From: Pseudomonadota bacterium
Lineage (GTDB): Bacteria; Pseudomonadota; Gammaproteobacteria; Enterobacterales; Enterobacteriaceae
Assembly (NCBI GenBank): GCA_023425455.1
Contig: JAFACP010000470.1
Coordinates: forward strand, 1-15,612
DNA length: 15,612 nt
Reading direction: 5' to 3'
This document shows, piece after piece, positions 1 to 5,524 of the stretch. A model generated the notes under the pieces. The model was not told where the DNA came from, made no database searches, and saw only the letters and a list, made by a program, of their open reading frames with translations. Position numbers and translations under genes: made by a program. Each line of letters opens with the position of its first letter. Positions within the stretch are counted from its first letter, which is position 1.

Positions 1-577
1 CGGCAATGTAGATCGGTCCGTCATAGGCCTGGACGCGCCCCTGGTTGCTTTTGCCGTCAGGCAGCGTTTGCTTCGTGAACACCACGCTCCAGCTGTCCGG
101 CGGGGTCGGGAAGGTATGGGTGTTATACATCAGCAGGTTGGGTCCCCACTGATACGGCGTGCCGTACACCTTGCCGTCGACATTAAACCACTCGCCGTTG
201 ACCAGTCGCGAGTCGAGGGTTTTCCAGTTCGGGATAAGTTCGGGGTTAATCGGCTGGACGCGCTTGCCCATAATCAGACGCAGGGAGGCATCTCCGGAGG
301 CGGTGACCAGGTCGTACCCCCCTTTTGCCATCAGGCTGACCATCTCATCTGAGGTCGCGGCGGTCTTCACGTTCACCATGCAGCCCGTCTCTTTTTCAAA
401 CTGCGTCACCCAGTCATAGTCTTTATCGGTCTGACCGCGTTCGATATAGCCCGGCCAGGCAATAATATCCAGTCGACCTTCCCCGTTGCCAATGGCCTTT
501 GGTGGTTCGGCGGCTTGCGCTGTCATGATAGTCATGCCGAGCGCGCACAGGCTGCTGCGGGCAAATTTTTTGCTCAT
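1..577 (-). CDS. ydcS: ABC transporter periplasmic substrate-binding protein YdcS (5' part; runs off the left edge)
   Basis: This is the N-terminal 192 codons of a spermidine/putrescine-type periplasmic binding protein; the C-terminal half lies outside the window. It starts at the ATG whose first base is 577, with an AGGAG site 7 bases upstream. Residues 1-22 look like a Sec signal peptide (MSKKFARSS..., then a hydrophobic run) with cleavage after TAQA. The mature part contains RLDIIAWPGYIERGQTD, TSDEMVSLMAKGGYD and GTPYQWGPNLLMYNT, matching E. coli YdcS as I remember it. In E. coli ydcS opens the ydcSTUV ABC-importer operon directly after ydcR, and that order is kept here. Known role of the family: capture of polyamine-like solutes in the periplasm. 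Identity is secure; the exact substrate is not readable from sequence. Confidence 0.93.
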   Translation of the reverse strand, partial: MSKKFARSSLCALGMTIMTAQAAEPPKAIGNGEGRLDIIAWPGYIERGQTDKDYDWVTQFEKETGCMVNVKTAATSDEMVSLMAKGGYDLVTASGDASLRLIMGKRVQPINPELIPNWKTLDSRLVNGEWFNVDGKVYGTPYQWGPNLLMYNTHTFPTPPDSWSVVFTKQTLPDGKSNQGRVQAYDGPIYIA

Positions 578-874
578 TAGATTTACTCCTGTCGCAATGA
601 AATTTAGCGGCAGCCGTGCCGTAAAAATATCTCCCTGATTAAACGTAGACCGCGCAAATGCGCCGCACCTGACCAGGCAGGGAATTTTCATCAGGTTGTG
701 ACAGAGGGCGCATTCCCCGTTAACTGGATTATAGACAAGGAGTTAGCAATGAGAGGCGCTATGCAGATTTCCTATGATATAGCGTCAGGTAATATTCATC
801 GCGCCAGTTAAAGAATAAGCAATGATTATTTAAGGCGAGGCTTAACGGGCGCGAAAAATAGCCGCTACACCGAG
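578..874. other. ydcR-ydcS intergenic region (leader/promoter region of ydcS)
   Basis: This 297-bp gap separates ydcR from ydcS, both on the minus strand, so it should contain the ydcS promoter and leader. I see no convincing -35/-10 pair. A perfect dyad CGGCA-GCCG-TGCCG lies at 608-621, about 30 bases from the ydcS start; it could be an operator or a leader hairpin. A 20-codon plus-strand reading frame (749-811) is listed separately. No fit to a GG-N10-GC sigma-54 site was found. Confidence 0.5.
749..811 (+). CDS. candidate 20-residue micro-ORF antisense to the ydcS leader
   Basis: An ATG at 749 opens a 20-codon frame (MRGAMQISYDIASGNIHRAS) closed by TAA. An AAGGAG site 8 bases upstream, at about 735-740, is the main reason to list it. 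It lies on the strand opposite to ydcS and ydcR, inside their intergenic region. The product has no membrane segment and matches no family I recognise. It may be chance. Conservation of start, Shine-Dalgarno and frame in other genomes would decide. Confidence 0.2.
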   Translation: MRGAMQISYDIASGNIHRAS

Positions 875-2281
875 TTACAGCATTTCGCCTGTTAATTTCG
901 CCAGCTGGATAACGGCCTGCTCTTCCCGTTCTCCCCACGCCCAGGAGGTATTAAAACGAAAGAATGGCGTCCAGGCATCCGAGGTTGAGAACATTTTCCC
1001 CGGCGCAATGCTGATGTGGTAGCGCAGCGCCTGTTCACTCAGCACCCCGGCATCACAACCGGCAGGCAGCTCCAGCCAGAGAAAATAGCCGCTGTCGTTG
1101 TGATGAATTTTGACGCCTGCGGGCATATGGCGGAGCAAAGCCTGCCAGGCCTGCTGTTTACGTTCGGCGAGCGTGCGCCGCAGACGACGCAGATGCGCGT
1201 CATAGCGTTTGGTCGCCAGATAGTCGACCAGCGCCAGCTGCATCGGTGAACTGGTGGATAAGGTACTCATCAGCTGCAGCTGCTGGATACGACGCGCGTG
1301 TTTACCTGCCGCCACCCAGCCGATACGAAAGCCCGCCACCAGACATTTGGAGAAGGAGGAACAGTGCAGCGTCATGTCCTGCCGATCCCAGGCTTTGGCC
1401 GGCAGCGGCTTTTCGCGGCCAAAGTAGAGCTCGCTGTAGACATCGTCTTCAATCAGCGTGACGTTATGCCGGGCGAGCAGCGCCACAAGCCGCGATTTTT
1501 TCTCCGCGCTGAGGGTAAAGCCAAGCGGGTTCTGGCTGTTGGTCATCAGCCAGCAGGCTTTTACCGGGTAGTCGCTTAGCGCCTGTTCCAGCGCGTTGAG
1601 ATCGATACCTTCGCGCACGTCGGTGGCGACAGACAGCGCCTTCAGCTTCAGGCGCTCAAGCGCCTGCAACGCCCCGTAGAAGCAGGGATTCTCCACAATC
1701 ACCCAGTCACCCGGCTCGGTCACCGCCTGCAGGCTCAGATTGAGCGCCTCAAGCGCCCCGGCGGTGATCACAATCTCTTCCGGCGAAATATTCATCCCCT
1801 GCTGCGCGTAGCGACGGGCGATGGCGTGGCGTAAATCGACATTCCCCGGCGGCAGGTTCTCTATCACGCTCATCGCCGTGGCGGTTTTGCTGACATTCGC
1901 CAGCGAGCGGTTGAGCTGCTGCAGCGGGAAGAGACGGGGGTCGGGAAAGGCGGAAGCAAAAGGCACCACCGACGGATCGCGGCTGGCCTGCAGTACATCG
2001 AAGATATAGGTATTGATATCCACCGCTTCATCACGCATCACCTGCGCTGGCGGCAGCGGCTGTTGTGCGGTCGGGCGCGAGGCAACGTAATAGCCCGACT
2101 GCGGTCTGGCGATAATGCGTCCCTGGCTTTCCAGCAGCTGATAAGCGTGGCCAACGGTCATAAAACTCATGCCGCTGCTTGCCACCTGCTCGCGCAGTGA
2201 TGGCAACTTATCGCCAGGCAGCCATACGCCAAGCTCAATTTGCGAGATGATCTGCTGCGCCAGGCGCTGGTATTTTTTCAT
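875..2281 (-). CDS. ydcR: MocR/GntR-family transcriptional regulator YdcR with PLP aminotransferase-like domain
   Basis: This 468-residue protein has the MocR architecture. Residues about 1-70 form a GntR winged helix-turn-helix (GDKLPSLREQVASSGMSFMTVGHAYQLLESQGRIIARPQSG, shown in part). A linker follows, and residues about 105-465 form a fold-type I aminotransferase-like domain. PLP-site features visible are NSQNPLG (N251, P252), DDVY (280-282) and SSFSK with the Schiff-base lysine at K312. The length and sequence match E. coli YdcR. It probably senses an amine or amino acid through PLP and controls neighbouring genes; ydcS lies 297 bp downstream on the same strand. The start at 2281 has an AAGGAG site 7 bases upstream. 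The regulon is inferred from position only. Confidence 0.93.
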   Translation of the reverse strand: MKKYQRLAQQIISQIELGVWLPGDKLPSLREQVASSGMSFMTVGHAYQLLESQGRIIARPQSGYYVASRPTAQQPLPPAQVMRDEAVDINTYIFDVLQASRDPSVVPFASAFPDPRLFPLQQLNRSLANVSKTATAMSVIENLPPGNVDLRHAIARRYAQQGMNISPEEIVITAGALEALNLSLQAVTEPGDWVIVENPCFYGALQALERLKLKALSVATDVREGIDLNALEQALSDYPVKACWLMTNSQNPLGFTLSAEKKSRLVALLARHNVTLIEDDVYSELYFGREKPLPAKAWDRQDMTLHCSSFSKCLVAGFRIGWVAAGKHARRIQQLQLMSTLSTSSPMQLALVDYLATKRYDAHLRRLRRTLAERKQQAWQALLRHMPAGVKIHHNDSGYFLWLELPAGCDAGVLSEQALRYHISIAPGKMFSTSDAWTPFFRFNTSWAWGEREEQAVIQLAKLTGEML

Positions 2282-2364
2282 CAGTTTCTCCTTGCTGACC
2301 GCCAGTGTATATCAGAAGAAGAAAAAGAGAATGTATTAACAACTGTTATGGCTGATGCCAGCAA

Positions 2365-2553
2365 TCAGCGCTGGCTGGTGAGCATACTCTGGTCGCGGAA
2401 AACCACCGGGGCGGCATTAAGCTGCGCGACCATCGGCGATTTGCAAAAGATGCATTTCGCGCCATAGGGGTTTTTCTCAGACACATCAAAGGCTGAGGTA
2501 CGGTACTGCGAGCCATGGCAGCATGGGCAGCGGAAATGGATATATGACGTCAT
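2365..2553 (-). CDS. ymcF: YmcF/YnfQ-type cold-shock-associated small zinc-ribbon protein
   Basis: This is a 62-residue protein. It begins at the ATG at 2553, not at a longer upstream start, because an AGGAGA site lies just before it and because family members start with MT-x-(H/I)-HFRCPCCHGSQYRTSAFDV. Two CxxC pairs (RCPCCHGS and AKCIFCKS) indicate one bound zinc. The first two thirds are nearly identical to E. coli YmcF and YnfQ, small proteins reported as cold-inducible; the last 20 residues diverge. In E. coli ymcF is linked to cspG, but no cold-shock-protein gene is present here and ydcR follows 84 bp downstream. A GCCAGC/GCTGGC inverted repeat (2357-2376) spans the stop codon but lacks a U tract. 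The function is unknown. Confidence 0.8.
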   Translation of the reverse strand: MTSYIHFRCPCCHGSQYRTSAFDVSEKNPYGAKCIFCKSPMVAQLNAAPVVFRDQSMLTSQR

Positions 2554-2945
2554 AACATTCTCCTGTAGAGGTAAAACGCGCATTAACTTTGGGCCATTCA
2601 GGAAAGAAGTGGTCTGAAACAAAATGAACCGGAGTGTAGAAAGAGACCCAGGAGAGGCTGCGGAGAGGCACAACGTGATGAGAACGGCTTTATAAAACTA
2701 CATCAGATAATGTTTTGGATTCAAACCCAGCTAATCATTAACGCATGCCGCTGGTGATAAAGCAAGCAGTTTTATTCACAAAACAAATAAAAAATCATTT
2801 CTTATTCTCCCTGGTATATATATCAGAGCGTAAAAACATCCATTTTTTAGCAACTGTTATCATTTAATTTCACGTATCTGCTTCTGATACTGCGCCCGCC
2901 GCCCTATTACCATACCGGCACACCGTTTGACATTGAGGCTGTGCA
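2554..2945. other. non-coding region upstream of ymcF, up to the left 23-bp repeat
   Basis: There is no convincing gene in these 392 bases. The first ~120 bases on the minus strand presumably form the ymcF leader. I looked for a CspA-type cold box and did not find one. A+T content rises sharply from about 2700 to 2880. A short GC-richer stretch (about 2885-2945) then leads directly into the left repeat. This may be the old flank of an integration site. Confidence 0.5.
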
Positions 2946-2968
2946 ATGCGTTTCACCTTGCGAGGATA
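2946..2968 (+). repeat. left copy of the 23-bp direct repeat (putative attL)
   Basis: The sequence begins ATGCGTTTCACC and ends GCGAGGATA, identical over 23 bases to codons 5-12 of cioA. The match stops abruptly on both sides (A versus G before it, T versus C after it). No open reading frame uses it here: the cioA-frame continuation meets a TAA about 20 bases later. It is therefore an isolated fragment and not the start of a second oxidase gene. Confidence 0.85.
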
Positions 2969-3264
2969 TACCTTAAACGCTTTCAATAAAAATCAATTAA
3001 AACAACATGATAATGTAATAATAACAGTGAACACATGCATTGGAGCAGTCAACAATAAAACCAATTAAATCAATCATATGACAATCTTTTTGCCCTTCCT
3101 TCCAGTACATGCTCAGAAAATAGCCTATATAACAGGATTATCGTCAAATTCCATCGTGTGCATATCATTCACCATGAGCACAATCATACTGGAAAGTATT
3201 CATTATCTAATTATCCAGAAAGGAATACATGATCAGTAAATAATTCTTCCTGTTACCACACCCT
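2969..3264. other. AT-rich non-coding stretch inside the cassette
   Basis: There is no gene-sized open frame on either strand and no Shine-Dalgarno-backed start longer than a few codons. The DNA is strongly AT-rich with many A/T runs. It lies between the left repeat and the terminator of the minus-strand cassette genes. It could hold remnants of genes too decayed to recognise, or an element end. Confidence 0.5.
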
Positions 3265-3290
3265 ATAATAAAATCCCAGCATTAGCTGGG
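3265..3290 (-). terminator. rho-independent terminator of the hcp cassette
   Basis: Read on the minus strand, a perfect CCCAGC-TAAT-GCTGGG hairpin (3275-3290) is followed by ATTTTATT. It lies 20 bases past the stop of the last cassette gene, so it fits as the end of the minus-strand transcript. Confidence 0.6.
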
Positions 3291-3309
3291 CTTAAGAAAT
3301 TAATATTTT

Positions 3310-3786
3310 TTATCCGGGCACTTCGATTAGACCAGGATGAATTCGGAACCTGGTAGAGGCATGAGAGAATGACGTTCGGGAATCGCTGTATCTAAACACA
3401 TATTCTGAACCACCATAGCCACTACCATCCGACTTATAAAATCCCATGAATGAAAAATCATATAACTCTTCTAAAGCCTCAAGTGGTGTTTTATCACTTT
3501 TAGAGTAAATCTGTGACAAAGCCAGCTCAAATGTACTTTTCTCGAACTGCCAGGTTCCAACAACTCTTAAAACATCTAAGAATTTTTCATACTCTGGAAA
3601 ATGTTTATGTACTTCATCATCTATTTCCCGAAGGGAGTATTCACTATATTCATGACAAGCACTGTGAATATCAATATTATCAATTTTATTTTTGTCATCC
3701 TGTGTAGTTGTGACGGTTCGCTGGCCACATTTCTCAATCTTTACAGCAGCGCGAAAAGCGCCCTCGATTTCATATAGACGAGGCAT
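3310..3786 (-). CDS. C-terminal domain of a large P-loop-ATPase-type (Sll1717/FunZ-like) protein; probable truncated gene
   Basis: A 158-residue soluble protein starting MPRLYEIEGAF. I chose the ATG at 3786 because GGAGGG stands 7 bases upstream; the frame is also open to an ATG at 3813 and to about 3840. Features visible are TVTTTQDD near residue 25, IHSACHEYSEYSLREI near 40, DFSFMGFYKSDGSGYGGSEYVF near 118, and the ending TRFRIHPGLIEV. From memory these match the extreme C-terminus of long Sll1717/FunZ-type P-loop ATPases. The N-terminal ATPase part is absent: there is no Walker A. The family-like residues seem to continue upstream of 3786 (KYAVFMDSVMGG...), which suggests a breakpoint near 3840. 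It lies 107 bp after the putative immunity gene. It is either a remnant left by cassette rearrangement or a free-standing domain with its own role. Confidence 0.55.
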   Translation of the reverse strand: MPRLYEIEGAFRAAVKIEKCGQRTVTTTQDDKNKIDNIDIHSACHEYSEYSLREIDDEVHKHFPEYEKFLDVLRVVGTWQFEKSTFELALSQIYSKSDKTPLEALEELYDFSFMGFYKSDGSGYGGSEYVFRYSDSRTSFSHASTRFRIHPGLIEVPG

Positions 3787-3893
3787 GAACAGCCCTCCCA
3801 TAACGCTGTCCATAAATACAGCATATTTACTGGTAAGGGCAGATCAAGCTCATTGGAAGCAATTGTTGTTACAGCTCTGAATTCGTGAAAAAT

Positions 3894-4301
3894 TTAGTCT
3901 TTTGCCTGTTTAATCTCTTTTCGTTTAGCTGCAGAAAATATCAGTCCTGATGTAGTTGCAAGAGAAAAGCCGAACACGAGCGGGAAGGATCCCCAACGTT
4001 CAGGGATAAGATAAAAAAAGCCAGTAAACAGCACGAGGAAACACAAAATCTGCATGATCCACCAGACCGTCTCTGCCTTACCAGACACCATCATAGTGAT
4101 TAGAAAAGTGATAAGTGCAGAGATCATGACAGTAGCAGTAACAACATAGCCCCCCCATTGTTCTTCAGGAATAAAGCCAAACTGTTCAGTAAATTTAACA
4201 TGAACATCAGATGTAAACTCAAGCAGCAGACAGCCTACGCCTACAAAACAGAAACAAACTAACCTTAGTAACCAAAGGCCTGTCTTCTCAGATGGAGTCA
4301 T
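3894..4301 (-). CDS. four-helix membrane protein, probable immunity partner of the upstream effector
   Basis: A 135-residue protein with four predicted membrane helices, at about residues 8-28, 52-72, 80-98 and 106-124. It has a short hydrophilic loop (SDVHVKFTEQFGFIPEEQWGG) between helices 1 and 2 and a basic, Lys-rich C-tail (AAKRKEIKQAKD). Its ATG at 4301 directly abuts the TAA of the effector gene (4302-4304), so the two are probably translationally coupled. I do not recognise the sequence as a named family. The immunity role is inferred from its place right after an antibacterial-type effector; T6SS effectors acting on peptidoglycan in the periplasm need an envelope-located antidote in the producing cell. 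Confidence 0.6.
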   Translation of the reverse strand: MTPSEKTGLWLLRLVCFCFVGVGCLLLEFTSDVHVKFTEQFGFIPEEQWGGYVVTATVMISALITFLITMMVSGKAETVWWIMQILCFLVLFTGFFYLIPERWGSFPLVFGFSLATTSGLIFSAAKRKEIKQAKD

Positions 4302-4781
4302 TTAATACACCTGTATCGTTCCGTAAGCACGAAGGGAACCAGAAACAAGATAGGTCGGCGTTCTGAGTATGGCTTCACGAAGAACGCGAAAATGCGATGG
4401 TGAAGGTAAGGTAATACACCCATTACTTGTGCCCTCATATCCGGCTGGATGTAATCGGAAAAGCCCCCTCGACACGCCATTAATGAAAGTAACATCGTCG
4501 ACACTCCCATCATCCCTAAAAAGTGCAAACCAATGATCTCGGTCAGATCCAGATATCTTCGACGCAAATGCATCCATGACAAAAGAACCCACTCCTCCAC
4601 GAGGACGATTAACAATGTAATATCTACCAGGAGGAAGTGGCCCCGTTCCCTGAATCGATACGGAGTCTGGGTTATTACGATGCGCTCCTGCATTGCCTGA
4701 ATAGGCTGGGAAAAAACCTATCCCAGGGCAACTCAGATTAGAAAGGCCAAACCCATTTAAACGGAAAGTGCACTGTATCAT
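4302..4781 (-). CDS. Tlde1-like (DUF2778) L,D-transpeptidase-fold T6SS effector
   Basis: A 159-residue protein beginning MIQCTFRLNGFG. The start at 4781 gives an ATGA overlap with the hcp stop; an in-frame ATG at 4793 would add four residues (MERA). It contains GPLPPGRYYIVNRPRGG (residues about 47-63). Its catalytic-looking motif is H111 followed by S119-N120-G121-C122, as in the L,D-transpeptidase-like DUF2778/Tlde1 family. Known Tlde1 proteins are delivered by type VI secretion and damage target-cell peptidoglycan by carboxypeptidase and transpeptidase-exchange activity. There is no signal peptide, as expected for cargo loaded in the cytoplasm. Position between hcp and a membrane protein supports Hcp-mediated delivery. 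Family assignment is good; activity is inferred. Confidence 0.8.
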   Translation of the reverse strand: MIQCTFRLNGFGLSNLSCPGIGFFPAYSGNAGAHRNNPDSVSIQGTGPLPPGRYYIVNRPRGGVGSFVMDAFASKISGSDRDHWFALFRDDGSVDDVTFINGVSRGLFRLHPAGYEGTSNGCITLPSPSHFRVLREAILRTPTYLVSGSLRAYGTIQVY

Positions 4782-5260
4782 CGCTCGTTCCATGCATCAG
4801 TAAAGATGATATTTCCATCGCAGTGCTTCCAGGTAATTCGCTCATAACGCAAGGCGACACCTTCAAGGTGGTTATGCTTCTCTGCGTGAGCATCTTTACA
4901 GTTATGCATCATAGGACACATCGAAACGACTTTAACGTTCTCAAGGAGCATATTAAAATATTCCTCCTCCTGCCCTGCGTGGTTTATTCGATACCACTTA
5001 AATTCTGCACTTTTTAGCGTCTGTCCTTTTGCGACAGCCTTGTATAAATAGGGGCTTGCGTAATCAAACTCTTTCTCAAAATTGAGCGCACTATGAACAC
5101 GCGTACCAGTAATTTTTCCAGTGGCGTTGTCTGTAGGCAGATACAAGCCGTGACCAAACCCGAGAACCTCAATACTACCTTCACGGTCCTGAACATCTAC
5201 CGCCCCTTTGATAAGTGCGCCACCGTCATCTTTTAGCCACAGATATGCTGGAATTGCCAT
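4778..5260 (-). CDS. hcp: type VI secretion system Hcp tube protein (orphan copy)
   Basis: A 160-residue protein of the usual Hcp length. It starts MAIPAYLWLKDDGG and contains GAVDVQDREGSIEVLGFGHG, ITGTRVHSALNFEKEFDYASPYLYKAVAKG and a C-terminal beta-rich segment with YERITWKHCDGNIIFTDAW. Hcp hexamers stack into the inner T6SS tube, and small effectors ride inside the ring. The ATG at 5260 is preferred to one 36 bases upstream because AAGGAG stands 6 bases before it and the family starts MAIPAY. No other T6SS structural gene is in the window, so this is an orphan hcp that would rely on a T6SS elsewhere. It overlaps the effector start by four bases (ATGA). A TAATAT box (5286-5291, minus strand) is the only hint of a promoter. 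Confidence 0.93.
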   Translation of the reverse strand: MAIPAYLWLKDDGGALIKGAVDVQDREGSIEVLGFGHGLYLPTDNATGKITGTRVHSALNFEKEFDYASPYLYKAVAKGQTLKSAEFKWYRINHAGQEEEYFNMLLENVKVVSMCPMMHNCKDAHAEKHNHLEGVALRYERITWKHCDGNIIFTDAWNER

Positions 5261-5289
5261 ATTAATCTCCTTATTAAGTGGCGATATAT

Positions 5290-5441
5290 TAGCCAATGAA
5301 CCAACAAAAACCTACAACGAAATATCCGAATCAAACACATCAATTGATCGTGAACATCGCCGCGCAATGATCACACTGTATTGCTGGCTAATTTTGGGGA
5401 AGTTTTGGGGAAAATCTTTCGCGTTGGGCAAACTGTTATAG
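5290..5441 (+). pseudogene. possible C-terminal scrap of a tyrosine-type integrase
   Basis: The plus-strand frame ending at the TAG at 5439-5441 reads ANEPTKTYNEISESN, then TSIDREHRRAMITLYCWLI. The pattern YN...(E/D)xxRRAM...W resembles the extreme C-terminus of P4-type phage integrases (typically AYNRS..ERR.MMQWWAD). The frame also runs upstream into hcp antisense, which cannot be the rest of the gene. If real, it is a scrap of about 50 codons lying next to the putative right attachment site, where an integrase gene often sits. The similarity is weak and from memory, so this is only a hint. Confidence 0.2.
5392..5412 (+). repeat. two tandem TTTTGGGGAA units, 11-bp period
   Basis: TTTTGGGGAA occurs at 5392-5401 and again at 5403-5412, separated by one G. 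The 11-bp period is about one helical turn, so both units face the same side of the DNA. It could be a binding site for an integrase arm domain or a regulator; it lies about 125 bases from the right 23-bp repeat. Confidence 0.6.
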
Positions 5442-5524
5442 ATAAATAGGTCAGGTCTGTTTCTGCAACCCAGAGCTGGCAAGGATTAGAATGGCATCGA
5501 CATAATTACATCGCGGAGTTTTGC

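Larger units (their letters stand above)
5261..5524. promoter_or_regulatory. divergent hcp / cioA upstream region
   Basis: This 264-bp stretch must serve both hcp (minus) and cioA (plus). A Shine-Dalgarno GGAG (5516-5519) precedes the cioA ATG at 5525. A weak extended -10-like TGTTATAGA lies at about 5433-5441 for cioA, without a good -35. Because the right 23-bp repeat is inside cioA, this whole region is on the cassette side of the junction, so cioA may be expressed from cassette-derived DNA. A possible integrase scrap and a short tandem repeat here are listed separately. Confidence 0.35.

Noticed and set aside
578..874. Sigma-54 or CRP-controlled promoter for ydcS
   Set aside because: Apparent GG/GC pairs have the wrong spacing for sigma-54, and a TGTGA near 698 has no proper second half-site.
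2946..2968. Start of a second, truncated oxidase gene
   Set aside because: Identity to cioA is limited to 23 bases with sharp ends, no cioA-like codons precede it and the frame stops soon after, so it is better read as a repeat than as a duplicated gene.
4298..4693. 131-codon minus-strand frame overlapping the effector gene
   Set aside because: It is the same DNA read in another frame of the Tlde1-like gene, whose family motifs and flanking stop/start coupling are clear.
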